From positions 34,288,501 to 34,352,500 of the forward strand of contig OX419761.1 of NCBI GenBank assembly GCA_948567375.1: a stretch of DNA of 64,000 bases, given 5' to 3'. The notes beneath the pieces were generated by a model. It saw only the letters and a list, made by a program, of their open reading frames with translations. It did no database searches and had not been told where the DNA came from. Below, in pieces: positions 9,430 to 21,872 of this stretch (position 1 is the stretch's first letter; the number at the start of each line of letters is the position of its first letter). A program made the position numbers and the translations under genes. The stretch comes from Lunularia cruciata. Taxonomy: Eukaryota; Streptophyta; Marchantiopsida; Lunulariales; Lunulariaceae.

Positions 9430-10283
9430 GAGTGAGAGTCTCTATTATGCAAGCTCCATCTTGTCTGGTACAAGAACTTCTAGTACAAGAACAAGTTGGT
9501 AGAATAACTTTTGGTACAGGAACTCAACCTCACTAAATCCCTAAATTTTCCCAATGCATATCCTACTACTGTCGGCAATCTATTTACATAATCTAATCCC
9601 AGAGGAGAACAACCAAGTAAACTTGCTCCTTATGCCAAACTGTACCAAACGATCACCAAAGCCATGCGCTACTAAAACCAGGTCTAAAGCTGCATCAGAT
9701 CAGATCCCCCACTTGCCTTGCCCCTTTCTTCTTCCAAATGTATACAGGGCACACTCATTCCCCTTCCATGGTCTCAGCAACTGATTCTTCTTGCAGTCCA
9801 TGCGGATAGTGCACCTGCTACCATTGGCGGACAGTCTCTAGATCCACAAGGAGTTTAATCCAGCTGTCCCATCATACTAGTTTCATCTTTCAATGCAATG
9901 GCTTGATTGACCCACCCGAGTGGAAGTGTTCCTTGATACCTACCATCTACAGTGCCTGTTCCCGCATGGGAGCACTTACCAGACTTTCTAATTTCAAGAG
10001 AATGATGCATACTCATGTTGTCTTAGTTCACGCATCTTTGGGTTACATACAAGCGTTACTAAACTCAAAATTATGACAACTCATCTTACATGTACGGAGG
10101 TAATTATTCCCACAACGACTTGGTTCATATTACCTTCCTGAGAGATATAATACAGCAAGGACATGAACAAGTCCTGGAAAGTCCTACTATATAATACATT
10201 TTAAGGCTTATTCTTGTATCCTAGGGGAAAAGGTATCCATAATGTATCTTGTATTCTAAAAGACAAAGAAAAAGATTTAGGGG
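9430..10283. other. Unassigned, moderately GC-richer segment
   Basis: Near 9455-9525 the motif GGTACAAGAACTT recurs imperfectly three times. A 76-codon plus-strand frame (9554-9784) is unrecognised. I see no RNA gene or transposon signature. Confidence 0.35.
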
Positions 10284-10358
10284 GAAAAGGTGACCACCTA
10301 GAATACATGAAATGAAGGATGAGAACACCCCGTCAAGCCATACAAAGGAGACAAAAAT
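10284..10358 (-). repeat. Detached LINE 3' tail, copy M1
   Basis: Read on the minus strand it matches the end of the LINE copies at 30.6 and 33.9 kb: TTTTTGTCTCCTTTG, TATGGCTTGACGGGGT, CATCCTTCAT, then GGTGGTCACCTTTT. No LINE coding sequence adjoins it. It is a heavily 5'-truncated LINE or a SINE-like element using the same tail. Confidence 0.7.
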
Positions 10359-12096
10359 ATATATCTATCTTATATTTATTTTTCTAGGAATGTTTATTTG
10401 ATCCAATTTTCATGTACCATTCTAAGGTCAAGATCAACCAACTGTTAACTAATAATATATCTATTCCAATCTATGCATAGTAGTATACTCCATGTCCCAT
10501 GTGTTAATCATACTCTTAAAACAATTAGAAAGTTAATATGAAAGTTAATTTCTATAATATAGAAGAATATACACATGTATCCTTTTCTATAATTTTATGA
10601 CATGGCTACATGATAGTGGTATATTGAGAGGGATCTCCAATAAGTTATTCAAAAGCACATCAACGATATTGACTTAAATTATGTTGTATTTTGAACTTTT
10701 ACTTTCATGTTACATATGGTAGTTACCTTAAATTTGGGGTATTCTGAAAAACCATATATTATCTATAGATATGCACTCAACTAAGAAATAGAAAATAGTT
10801 TTGGTAATTATGTATATAACACATGTCTATAACTAAATTATAACTATTTAATTTAATATAAGGAATGAAATATATATGAAGCATACCAAATGCATTCTAA
10901 GCCAAAAGATTATGTTTAAAAGATATAAATATTAAAATTAAATTTATGAGAAATTTACAAAGATGATTAAAAAAAATTTAAGAAGTAAAAATATTCAATA
11001 ATAAAATTTCTAAACATGAGGTCAATTAATAGAAATGTTGTGAAATATGTATATAATTTTCTATGTCATTCCCATTGAAATATCCCTACTTTATAATGTT
11101 TTTGTAGTATAAATAAGACTACAATTTCACTTACTATCACTTAAATAACAAAATGTTAACCTTGATTTGATCTTGTTCTAATAGGGTTTCAAATATTTTT
11201 GTTGGAGACAATTCAAGCTCAATTAAAGGTATTTAAACCTGAACTAGCCTTGCTAAATTTATAAATTCTCAAATAAAGAAACTATCATCTCAAATAAATA
11301 AAAATTTAAAACCTAAAACCACACCTTATTTTTTTAAGAATCTTACAAATTATCTCTAACTCACAATAGTATGTCAAATCCAAGTAACTCTTAATTCTCT
11401 GAAATAAAAAAATTGAATATAATATTATACTTACTATTAAGAATAAAAAAAATGATTTGGTAGCTCAAAACTCAACTCTAGTGTAGGTCTCAAGAACTAA
11501 ACCTCTTAACATTTAGGATTTTGTAAGGTGAGTGTTTTCATTTCATTGTTATATTTATTTCTTGGAAGAGAAGTGATATGACCTAGATATGAAACTATTT
11601 GTATATACTCTTGAAGGGATGGAGTAGAAATTTTTTTTAACTTTACTCTTAGTGAACATGGTAAATGTAAATTTCTTGTTGATAGAAAACATTGTACAAT
11701 AATTTAATGTGTTTCCAAATACAAAGAACAATGCAATTTTTTGTTGTATATTTGACTATTTACAAAGGTATTAAATAGCATAATTAGATCTTATAATCAA
11801 TGCAAATAAGAAAACTTTGTTTAAGATCTTAACTCAAAGGAAATAACATTCATATATTTATGACTTAAACAATTAAACAAGTTTATTATTGTAAGAATGT
11901 AAGGACATAAGATATAAGTTTACCTCTCTATGTTTAAATTGAATGTTAGATTGTTAGTTCCAAGTTTATCATTCTTCAATATGGATTGTAACTACAATTG
12001 ACTTTAAAATCTAAACATTCAGTGTTAGCAATAAGTTATAGACTTTAAAATAAACATTTAAGATTTGAAATAGTATAGTATAATTGAATAGATAGA
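10359..12096. other. AT-rich stretch with nothing definite
   Basis: Very AT-rich, no long frames, no recognised repeat family. Confidence 0.5.
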
Positions 12097-12488
12097 GTAA
12101 TAATATCAAGTTTGCAAAAGCTAAGCAAAGCTAAAAGGATGTTAGAATTGGTGTATATTTAGGAATTCTAAGAAAAATTAAAAGTATCTAAAATAAAAAA
12201 TTTGGCAAAATTTTTCTTGAAAGTCCCTAAGGATTGAGTTACTTGTGTGCCAAGCAAACGATTAGCTTAGCTTGTATATTAAGTAAATAGCTAGCTTAGC
12301 TTGTACTCCAAGATAGATGGTTTCTAGAAGGAAATTTCTTGAGAAGCTTTCTTTGGAGTCTTGTACTTAGCTTACATATCCATATAAATAACGACACTTG
12401 AGTTGAGCTCAAGCATTATGATTTTCACTCAATTGAGAGTTTTTAGTTTGATATTCAATTCTCTTATTTTTCTTCTCGGTTTATTACA
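12097..12488 (+). repeat. 5' LTR of copy C
   Basis: It aligns with 21311-21819 (shared TTAGGAATTCTA, CTAGCTTAGCTTGTA..CCAAGA, TTGAGTTGAGCTCAAG, CTTCTCGGTTTATTACA). TTTCTAGAAGGAAATTTC at 12321-12338 contains two inverted pairs of heat-shock-type units. CATATAAATAAC near 12380 is the TATA candidate. A degraded primer site (AAGTATCACAA) follows the LTR end. Confidence 0.8.
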
Positions 12489-12499
12489 CAAGTATCACA

Positions 12500-12986
12500 A
12501 TAGGAACAAGATGGATAGAATCTATGGGTCACCAAACCAATTCCTCCAAAAAATTAGGATTTCCATATCCATATACTACCAAAGCTAAATTTTCAACAAT
12601 TGATCATTGCATGCTTTTCCCATTATTTTTTAAATGAGATAACTTTTTGTGATGAAACATTGATCATTTTGATTATGACTTACATAGATAGTGGACATGT
12701 TCTATCTACATTATTTTAGATAACTTATGAGAAAATAGTTTGCTAGAGTAGTAGTCATGGTGGCAAATGCAAGCATCGCTAAAGTTATCTTTATTATGCA
12801 ACAATAAATCAATCATCCTACTCAACTATTGCAAGAAAGATATTATGATAGTCTGTTTCTTGAGTAAATAGAAAGAGCAACATTTGAAGAAGGAGAAGAT
12901 AAAATAGCATTCTTAAAACCAAAGGTATTTGAAAGTAAGGATCTACAAAGTTTGGTAGAGAATTGTATGTTTGCTTGCAAATTCTG
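12500..12986 (+). pseudogene. gag: Copy C gag, 5' part
   Basis: It starts ATGGATAGAATCTATGGGTC, the counterpart of the family-B gag start (MDGIYGPPN) at about 36044, and runs to the insertion point at 12987. The block AAACCAAAGGTATTTGAAAG matches CCCAAGGTGTTTGAAGG in the outer copy. Stops are frequent. Confidence 0.75.
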
Positions 12987-13789
12987 TTGTCACAACCCAC
13001 TTTGTTATGAGCCCCGGTTTTTTGTTGCTTTTTGTTATTTTTATATAAATAATTCAAATCAAACCTTTGGAAGTACGGATTCATAAGAGGTCATATTCCA
13101 ACTATATAAAGATATGGAGTGCTTAAAAAAGAGACTCCCCTTGGCCGCCCAACTAGAATGGAACCAGACGCATTTCATAGTTAGACCCTTTTTTTCATTC
13201 CATAAGGCTTTATGACAAGGATTTCCCAAAAAAACAAGCCATTACAGTACAAAAAAACCCCAACTTCATGAGATTTTTTGGAATGATAGGAGCCATGGTG
13301 ACTTTTTGACAAATACAAAACTCTACTGATTTCTGCTGCCATTTCAAGACCACAAAAAAAGATGCGCATGCCACCAAAGGAGCATTGGTAACCACTATGC
13401 TCAGTCTCATAGTTGCAATGTACAATCATCAACCACCGTGACATAAGAAGAACAGACCCTACTCCAATGGGACTATAAAAGGCCAACTCCAATGCACAAG
13501 GTAAATCTTTTGGCAGTTTAAATTTTTACTTTCCACTTTTCTTTCTCAATTCTTGACTTTCTCTCTCCATGACTGATATCTCTTAAGACATTGTGTAAGC
13601 AGTTTCCAAAGTGGGCTGCAAATTTTTGTGACATTTTCAAGAGCTTGGATGTGGAATTGCTAAATGGAGTGGGACTTGCATTTTTGTGTGAAATTTAATA
13701 TTCAGTCAAGACAAGATGAATTCCCAAAGGAGGGATCAACGTGAAGAGAAGTGAGGTGATGGAAATCTTGAGTAAATCTCTTGATATTT

Positions 13790-16092
13790 CTGAGTGAGGA
13801 TTATATTGTCAAACCAACTACATCAAGAAAAGAAAATGGAATTCTTGCTTTGGGATCATGGTCTTGCAGATGGGGCCATGTTGCAAGAAATTTACAATAA
13901 TTCCATGAATCTAAGTGGGAAGTCGGTACAAGGAGGACCATTAGTAGTGGGTTTTGGGCACAAATTTCTCCCCATTTAAGGAAGTTCATATTGATACCCC
14001 GCATGACAGACCAAACAAACAATGAAAGCAAAGAATCAATGACTCATTTCTTGGGAGGAAATCCACAAATGAGTATAAGATTGAAGATATGGGACTCGGC
14101 TTGATGCAATATCACCAAAATGAAAATATGGTTGTTTCATTTGAAACAAAAATCTATGACAATCAAAACCATGCTATCTTCTTCCAGCTTGTACATTAGC
14201 ACAAGCTAGTTAGCTGGGCAAGGAGGTTTTGTGAGCAAGTCATCAAGCTGTTGGAAGACATGGTGGAAGGTTCTGCCACTATCATTGCCCCCTTTATTGT
14301 TCATTTCTACATTGGTATGAACTCAATGTAGAAATGGTATTAATGGATGAGGAGAAGTTCTCATCCCACAACATCATCCAGCTTACTTCAATAAAGACCT
14401 GACTTGCCAAAGGAGATCACCAAATACCACAATGCGGACAAAAAAATGCCCAAACCAAGAATTTTGTGCAAGTAGTAGAGACATATAACTCCATTATAGT
14501 TTGACCAAAGACTTTGGTGGCCTGAGTGAAGGTTCAAGCTTCCAAGAAACAAAAATGACCATAGGAGCTAGAACCTTTGTCAAAAGATAGCGGGAGTAAA
14601 ACCACATTATTCAAGTTGACATAGAGAGGTACTATTGCAAGGAAAGAGGCCAGCTGATGAAAAATTTGTGGATGCTGCTTAGAGTAAAAAGTCAAGGAAT
14701 GAGGAATCCTTCATGCAAATTTCCTCTCTTGTAGTGGACAAAGAAGAAGAAGGCCCAAACAATGAAGCACAATTTTTGCCTCCACTTAACAACAATGCAT
14801 TGCTTCCTATAGAGAAGGAGTTGCAGAACCTATCCTAATTTTGGCTCCATTGTTCACTTTGGTTCCTAACAAGGGAAAAGCGTCTTGTTACAAAATGAAA
14901 TAGGTACAAATGAAACAAACTCTTTGTGGTGAAAAAATTTGTCAAGGGCATAAATAACAACAAGGAGTGGACATCAAGCCAAGGTCAATGAAACTCAAGA
15001 AAAAAACCCCATTGTCCCCAAGACATGAAAGACAAGTGGACAAAGATGATGTCATTACTAACACCCCACTCCCAACCAAAAATAACAAAGCAAGCAAAAA
15101 CAAGGAAGCATCCCTGGCTTGTGAAACAAAGGAAACAACTATCTTGGGCCATGACAAGATGCCTAAAACAAAGAAGACCTTCCAAAAGCAATTGGGTAAG
15201 GATGGCAATTCTTGTCCTTGGCTTATGGCAGCATACACAATTTACATGATGGTGTTGGAAATGGAAGCATTGGAAGAGCTTTTGTCAATATACTAAAAGT
15301 TGGATCCAAATATAAAGGAACCAATGGCCCTCATCTGCCACTTGCACCACCTGGTCCAAACCCAGATGAACAAAAAGGACAAAGAAATCAATAATTGCCT
15401 AAAGGAGTTCCAAAGGGACAAACTAAAATGGCATGAAGAGTATGAAAAATTAATCCATGGCCTAAAGAAGGAGGTTGATGACTATAGCCTCCACCAAAGA
15501 ACTTAAAACAAGGAAAAAATACAAAATCAAGAAGACAAACTTGCAGCGCTGCTAAGTGAGTTAGAAATGATCCAAGTGGAAACAAAGGCAATAGAGACCA
15601 TATATGAAAATTTGAAGCATTTGAGTGACTTACATATCTAACCTATCAACCATAAACCAACCTAAAATGACAACAAGAAAAGGTATCAAAGCAAGACAAG
15701 CAAATCTATCAAGAGATGATCAAAGAGTTGAGTGTCAAAAGAAGCAAGCTAGGAAACAAACAATCTAGGCTCTTCATCACTATGGATCATACAACCACTA
15801 TGCTACTAAGTCAATTGGAATGCATGGCCAAGAAAACCTCCCAACAAAAAAAGGTAAAGGTCTTGCACACTCAAATTGACACATTAGAGAGCAAGTCATA
15901 CTCAAACAAGCAACTCAAATTGTTGTCTATGAAGCTCTCGAGCCACATTTATCCCAAGTTCATGGATACCCAATCTAGCTTTGAATGAATCATGGAGAGT
16001 TATCGAAAGGAGCTCATAGATCTTGTTTGCATCTATCAAGGAGCTAAGAGTTTGACCCAAGTCTCACCTGCCCCTCCTATCAAAGAATAATG
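13790..16092 (+). pseudogene. Degraded coiled-coil protein coding region
   Basis: Open pieces at 13794-13979, 14967-15296, 15300-15506 and 15716-15988 sit in a purine-rich, coding-like strand. One block reads IIAPFIVHFYIGMN (about 14281-14325), close to FSIHFYIGLN on the minus strand near 52330, so the two loci share a protein family. The middle part is Lys/Thr-rich. The C-terminal part (CLKEFQRDKLKWHEEYEKLI and beyond) is strongly charged with heptad spacing, typical of coiled coil. No polymerase or nuclease motif was found. Gag-like function is inference. Confidence 0.5.
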
Positions 16093-17305
16093 ATAGGGGT
16101 CACTTCTTACAAAGATGGTTGTGGTCATTTTTGTCACCTAATGAGAAGACTTTGTTTCATACATACTAACAACATCTTTGTTTTTGTAGCTTTAGGAAGT
16201 TTGTAGATGTACATAGTTTGTAAATAGGTAACTATGCCAAATTGGTATAGTATTAGCCTATTTGAGGTAAATGAGCCTTGACTTAGTTGATCAAATATGT
16301 GGCTACCTACCATTAGGTTTAGGGTTAGGATAAGATATTATCAAGATTGAGCAGTTTAAATGTACTTAGTAAATTCCCATGCATTGTAACCATTGGATCT
16401 TTTCATGGCCAAGTAGAAAATGTTTATAAGGCTTAGGCTTGATATTCACTTGGTCAATTTTCTGTATCATTCTTTTGCAAGTAAATATGAATTTTATACC
16501 ATCAAGTTTATGCATATGAGTTGGTGTATGCATATTAGTTTGCCCTTTGAATGAATGATTGTACACTTAACTTGTTTAGGAGTGACAAATCTTGAAGGAA
16601 AAACCTAGGCACTAGAGTGTGATGATGTATTTTTTTGGGACTAGAGAGTGGCTCTTTACAAGTTTGGCCAAAGTCAAGAACAATACATGAATAGGCTTGC
16701 ATAGCCTTAGCATCTCATCCAATAACACTCCAAGATAGTATTGAGTATCATGAATTGTTGCTCACTCTTGTGGCCTCATGCCTTTTGTGAAGTATAGAAC
16801 ATGGTGTTACGGTCATAGTCTTGAGAAGGATGTAAATTTTGGAACCATTTTGACCAGGTTTAGTTTGAAAAGTTTTTAATCTTCCTTTGTGCAATATTGT
16901 AGGAGAATGCTATTCATACAACTCATGGTGTGTGTGTTGTACAAATTGTGGCTCCTACAAATCTCACCTCAATAGTTTGCATCTCGGATGAGCAATCAAT
17001 GAAAAAATTGGCTCTAGAAAAAAGTGACTTTGATTTTGAATGAACCCATCTCACCTTAGAAATCCATTGGATTTGACACTTAAGCATATAAGAGAACAGA
17101 TTGTGTAGGATTTTGTAGTGTAACTTATTTGGATAACATTACACTCTTGTGGGAATGACATTGCATAAGAAGCTAAATATGAAATAGTAGATTGTCTTCA
17201 TTGTGACCCATCTATCTCATTTTAGCCATTTCCAACCTGTATCCTGAAGGGAACGACATGTTCTTACCAATTTTACTGCAGCAGGTAAACATTGACCCAC
17301 CACAA
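16093..17305. other. Non-coding right part of the copy C insertion
   Basis: No coding signal. The part at about 17135-17260 (ACATTACACTCTTGTGGGAA ... GTATCCTGAAGGGAA) resembles 47570-47705, so it includes another dispersed repeat. It could be an LTR of the inserted element, but a matching 5' LTR was not found. Confidence 0.4.
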
Positions 17306-17940
17306 CTATTTTGAAGCTAAAAAACTTCTAGATGATTGGAGGTAGATCCTTTTGGGTTTGAGTCAATTAAATGGAGTGGTAGAAATATTGTGAAAATTTT
17401 AGGTAGAGTAATCTAAATGGCAATTTGTTGCTCTAATTTTGATATAGAAAGACTTCAAGGATGTAATATTGAAGAGATTTCTAAGTAGTGAATTATGCAC
17501 AAGTTATATGAGATAGATTGGTAAAATTGAGGTAGATGAGTTATGTGAGTAGCTGAATTTCTCAATTTTTAATAAAAATGATGTAAATTATAGAAATATA
17601 TGAATGTAAAGCTTTGGATTGGTTTATAAAAGGATTGAAGTCATGCACCAAATTGGAAGTAATTATGTGTAAACCTAAACATTTAGAGGAAGCCATGTTG
17701 TTAGTTGATTGGTTTTATTTATTGTTTGTCACATCTTGGTCTCAACTTAGACCTTCATCAAACTTAAAAAAACACATCAATACCAATAAAGATAGATGCA
17801 ATCCAATAGAGAAGACTAAGCATTGTAGGTTGAAAATTTTTCATAGAAAAATGGTTGATGCTTCTTTTATTGCCAAATTAGACATTGCATTATTGAATGT
17901 CCAAGTGAGAATAAATGACCTCAATCAATTCCCTAAATGA
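17306..17940 (+). pseudogene. gag: Copy C gag, 3' part
   Basis: It resumes in register with the outer copy at 41762 (TTTTGAAGC..., CTTCAAGGATGTAATATTG for CAAGGATACAATACTTGG). The open frame 17614-17940 includes WFIKGLKSCTKLEVIMCKPK, matching VWGLKSRTKLVVTMQEPQ of the outer copy, and a degraded knuckle region. Confidence 0.75.
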
Positions 17941-17999
17941 AGTTCTTGGAGTATGATGATAAAGGAATAAAAAATTCCAAAAGGAGATATTGAGCCACT

Positions 18000-18410
18000 T
18001 ATTGAGAATTTTATTAGCTACAATAGAGTTGAAGGTTTGATCTTTTTGGAAATTCACTTGCAAGATATGATATTAAATTGTGGTGGTATGATTCTGGTTG
18101 ATTGTAGAAGTTCTCATAATTGCATATTCATGAAATTAACAACAGAATTATATATTCCTATTAGCTTGTATTAGATAGTAAATTGATAAGGGTGGATGGT
18201 TGAAGTGGTTTTTCATTCCATACCTTGCATCTTGTTGAATGAAAAAAAAGGAAGGAATGTAGAAAATGCATGAGATTTATGGTAGCTCCACTACGCTATC
18301 ATTATAGGATTTCCTTAGCTTGATATCATAAGGTTCAAGTCTTTTGGGCCTTGATTACAAATTCAATGTAATACCAAGATAAGAATTATCAAAGGGAGTG
18401 CTTGGCACTT
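18000..18410 (+). pseudogene. Copy C protease remnant
   Basis: ILVDCRSSHNCIFMKLTTEL corresponds to ILVDFGSSENCMFMQVAKEL in the inner family-B copy. The D-x-G triplet is altered to D-C-R. The downstream IIIGFP*LDIIRF matches DIILGLPWLERCK. Several stops. Confidence 0.75.
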
Positions 18411-18636
18411 CTAAAGAAGACAATTAAGAGCAATCAGACCCAAGATGAGAATCATTTTAGTGTAGTAACTATAAAATAATATTTTGAAGAAGATATTATT
18501 GTTTTTTTCATGTGGATCAAACTTATAGTGCAAGGAGAACTTGATATGAATTAAAAGCTTCAACCAAAAGTGATCAATCAAAGAGTTTGCAAATGTGTTT
18601 CTTGATGATCTTCCAAAGGGGTTATCCTTTATCTTG

Positions 18637-18680
18637 AATAGCTCAATCTTGAAAGGTATGCCTTTCAAGATTGAGCTATT
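18637..18680 (+). repeat. Perfect 20-bp hairpin inside copy C
   Basis: Arms at 18637-18656 and 18661-18680 are exact reverse complements around a TATG loop. By comparison with the outer copy near 42795-42850, the right arm is ancestral family-B sequence and the left arm replaces unrelated sequence. That is the pattern of a fold-back template-switch mutation. Confidence 0.85.
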
Positions 18681-18689
18681 GTAAAAGAG

Positions 18690-19720
18690 TAATTCAATAA
18701 GTAGATCAATTTATCAGCTTTAACCAAATGAGGAATATTACAAAGAACATTGACTAGATTGTTGGAGAAGGATTTCATATGATATAACATATCCTCTCGG
18801 GGAGCACTAGTACTAATTGTACAAAATAAGTTTCAATTATTTATTGATGAACTTGGTTTGAATAAAAAATTATGAAGAATTTATATTGCTTGTCTTGGAT
18901 TGATGAGTTGTTGGATCAACATACACAAGATATGCAAGAAATTACCTTTGTATAAAGTATGGTCATTTTGAATAGAGAAATTTATCTTTTGTGCTCACTA
19001 GCAGTATTTTAAATGGATTCAATGAATTGTGTTAGAGAGGCTAGTGGATTGATATGCAATAGTGTTCTTGGAAAATATTTTAATTTTTAGTAAAATTAAG
19101 GCAAAACACAAGAATCATGTTCTAGAAGTCTTGAGACAACTACAATAATAGAAAATTCCATTGCAAAAAAGTCCAAGTATGTATTTTGGAAGAAGAAAGT
19201 TACCTTCTTGGTCCATATGTGTTTCAATGGAGGAGATGAAGATGGTAGAGGAGAAAATCAAGGCAATTACCTATTGGTCTTCTCTTACGGATATTACAAA
19301 AGTTTTGGAATTTAATAGATTGGTGACGTTTTATCAACAATTCATACACTATTATGCTCATGTTGCCACACCCTTAATACATCTATTAGATAACAAAACA
19401 AGCTTCAAGTGGACCACTAAGCAAGAAGAAGCATTCAAGAAACTTATAAATACAATGTCATCACAACTCATCCTCTAACTATATGATTGTCAATCTTTTT
19501 ATGTGGTTGATTTTGATGCTTCTAACTTTGCACTTGGAATTATGATGGATGATGAATTCTTAGATGGCTTGCAATTTATTGCCTTTGTATTTGGATGACT
19601 TAAATTAGCAAAACAAAATTACTCTACTTACAATCAAGAAGAGCTTCCAATGGTAATTACAACAGAGGCATGGAGATGTTATTTTTGATGGAAACAAGTG
19701 ATAAGCATACCAATCATAAA
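18690..19720 (+). pseudogene. Copy C reverse transcriptase and RNase H
   Basis: The RT catalytic box reads FLENILIFSK where the other copies have [10 protein letters not shown], so both catalytic Asp are lost. The open frame 19161-19478 carries the connection part (FNRLVTFYQQFIHYYAHVAT, TSFKWTTKQEEAFKKL). RNase H starts VVDFDASNFALGIMMDDEF at about 19504. Multiple stops. Confidence 0.8.
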
Positions 19721-19799
19721 CCATTGTTTCATACCTTACATTTGGAGCATATGAAGAGTAAGCATCATCAATGGGAAGAAAAATGACAAGTATTTCATA

Positions 19800-21290
19800 T
19801 AAAGCTTGAATACAAACCATGAAAGTTTTATGTCATTCATGATAAGTTGTCATAACAACTTGATTTGATATTCTCCCTGATTCTCTCATAATAGTGGCAA
19901 TTACCATAGTGTTGATTGAATCAAAGGTCAAAATAGAATTCAAGATTGCTTTAGAATAAGATCACTTCTTTCATAAGTTGTTCAACTTTGCACTAGTGCA
20001 AATTTGCCTTGTAGCACATGATAAAGAGTACAACGCCTTTACTTTCAAGAATTGTCTTACATTTTGCAAAAACCAACTCTATGTCTCAACAATAGTGGAC
20101 CTATGACTTGTGCAACTTCAAGCAATGCATGACTTACCAATTGCTAGTCACATGGTTGTGGATAAGAAATTCAGTACACTATAATATTGATTGTGATGGC
20201 TAAAAATTACATGAGAGGTTTGAGAGTTTTTTTGATCTTCTAAGAGCTATCAATGCAATAAGATAAACAATAAAAAGTTGGGTGTACTACTTTAACCACT
20301 ACCAATTCCATTGTCTCCATAAGAATAGTTGAGCTTAGACCTCATTACATCCTAATGCTAAGGAATGGCCCAAGGCAATAAAAAATAGAATTATTTGCAG
20401 TAGGAAAATTTGGCTCTTTTATCATGATTACAAATGCATACACAACATCTAGCAAGTCCAAGACCTAGTAAACTACCATTTGAGATACATTCTCCTTAGC
20501 ATATTAGCCCTTGAGCATAAGCCTTCAATTTTTAGGATTATAAGAGAGTATGGTAAATGGATGTAAAAGTGCACAATTTATACAATGGATACTCCAACAT
20601 TAGCTCAAATTTATTTTGATATTGTCTACAAACACCATGGGATGCCATAAGTTCTCATCTTTAATAGTGATCTTTGATTCATAAGTAAATTATGGCAAGC
20701 ATTTTTCATGATACTCATCACCAAGATTGCATTCTGTACAAGCCTTACACTAATGTGAAAATAGAACAAACAAATCACATCCTCAAAAAATATACTATGT
20801 GCATTAGTTAATGATTACCACACAAATTGGAATACTCTCTCAAGTAGACAAGAAAATCATGCTTCCCTCTAGTAACCTACCTCTCACGCTTGACATCCAA
20901 GTTTATAAACTCACTCCTAATTGGATGAATCCATGTGATATTACCCATATCATTTCTCATATTGCTTATAAACTTGCTCTTCCTAGTCATTTGAAAATCC
21001 ATCATGTCTTTCATGTCTCAAAGTTAAAACCCTTTGTTTCCAACCTATCTTCTTTCCCTACTTGTATGCAACTTCTTCCTCCTCCAATCTATATTGATGG
21101 CCATGAAATATACAAATTTGACCACTTACAGAAAGAGACATCCAACATCGCCGCCAACAACAGATTGAATACAAGATCCTTTGAAAAGGGTATCTCTTTT
21201 ATAATGCCATATGGGAGCCAATTTCCCATTTCCAAAATGCTAAGATGACCATACAAGAATTCAAAGATTACATAATGATGAAGACATTGC
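19800..21290 (+). pseudogene. Copy C integrase and chromodomain remnants
   Basis: Blocks match the family-B integrase: TPTLAQIYFD-like sequence near 20590, FKHHGMP-like near 20630, and HTNWN near 20820. The sequence then jumps to VDKKIMLPSS, so the segment between the integrase core and the GPY/F module is deleted. The frame 20811-21248 continues through the GPY/F-like part (HLKIHHVFHVSKLKPFV) to a broken chromodomain (HEIYKFDHL). Confidence 0.7.
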
Positions 21291-21310
21291 CAACCAATGA
21301 TGGGAGAATA

Positions 21311-21819
21311 TTCAATAGTATCAAGTTAGTAGAAGCTAAGCATAGCTAAATAGAGGTTAGAGCTAGTGTACATTTAGGAATTCTATGAATATTTTAGAAG
21401 CATCCAAGAAGCTTCTTGGTGAGAAGCTTCTAGAAACTTCCAAAGGTTGAGTAGCTTGTACTAGCATACTTAGCATTCAAGTACTATTGTATTAGCATAC
21501 TTGTACATAGTAGATACTAGTATATAAAGACTATGCTTACCTTGATTCAAAGTAAAATTTTAAGTCATACTAAATTGCTTTGTATGCCAAGTAAATGTCT
21601 AGCTTAGCTTGTATTCCAAGAAAGGTGGCTTTTAAAAGAAAAATGCTTGGGAAGCCTCCTTTAGAATATTGTACTTAACTTACCTCTCCCTATAAATACC
21701 AAAGTTTGAGCTCAACTCAAGAAATGGGAGCTTCCATCATTTGAGAGTCCTTAGTTTAATTTTCCATTACATTATTTCTCTTCTTCTATTTTAATATTTA
21801 TCTCCTTGGTCTATTAAAG
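21311..21819 (+). repeat. 3' LTR of copy C, with an internal insertion
   Basis: It follows a polypurine-like GGGAGAATA. A perfect heat-shock element, GAAgcTTCtaGAAacTTC, lies at 21423-21440. A stretch near 21455-21577 is absent from the 5' LTR and ends in a 32-bp arm that recurs inverted at 21841-21872. The rest matches the 5' LTR (CTAGCTTAGCTTGTATTCC, CTATAAATACC, TCCTTGGTCTATTAAA). The right boundary is approximate. Confidence 0.75.
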
Positions 21820-21872
21820 ATAGTGTTGCTCAAAACACATCAATTTAGTATGACTTAAAATTTTACTTTGAA
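21546..21872. repeat. Perfect 32-bp inverted repeat spanning the copy C LTR end
   Basis: Arms 21546-21577 and 21841-21872 are exact reverse complements, with about 263 bp between them. Homology stops sharply at both arm ends. The left arm is part of a segment missing from the 5' LTR. Confidence 0.9.

Larger units (their letters stand above)
12987..17305 (+). mobile_element. Unclassified element inserted in copy C gag
   Basis: The insertion starts TGTCACAACCC and ends CCACCACA, compatible with TG...CA retroelement termini. The flanking CTGT and CTAT may be a decayed target duplication. Family-B gag resumes at 17306 (CTATTTTGAAGCTAAAAAAC, matching ACTTTGAAGCCACCAATC at 41762). I could not match a left and right LTR by eye. 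The interior carries a degraded coiled-coil coding region on the plus strand and no RT, integrase or transposase motif. Confidence 0.6.
12097..21819 (+). mobile_element. Family-B Ty3/gypsy element, old copy C, interrupted
   Basis: A degraded family-B element: 5' LTR (12097-12488), gag start, a 4.3-kb foreign insertion (12987-17305), the rest of gag, protease, RT, RNase H, integrase remnants and 3' LTR (about 21311-21819). Alignment by eye with the better copies at 35.7-47.3 kb supports every block. It is the most decayed of the three family-B copies, with stops every few codons and a mutated RT catalytic box. Confidence 0.85.

Noticed and set aside
14942-15238. Minus-strand 98-codon frame with hydrophobic stretches as a membrane protein
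   Set aside because: It is the antisense shadow of the Lys-rich plus-strand coiled-coil region.
12987-17305. Copia or Ogre/Tat identity for the insertion in copy C
   Set aside because: The TGTCAC start hints at an LTR, but I found no matching second LTR and no pol motifs, so it is left unclassified.
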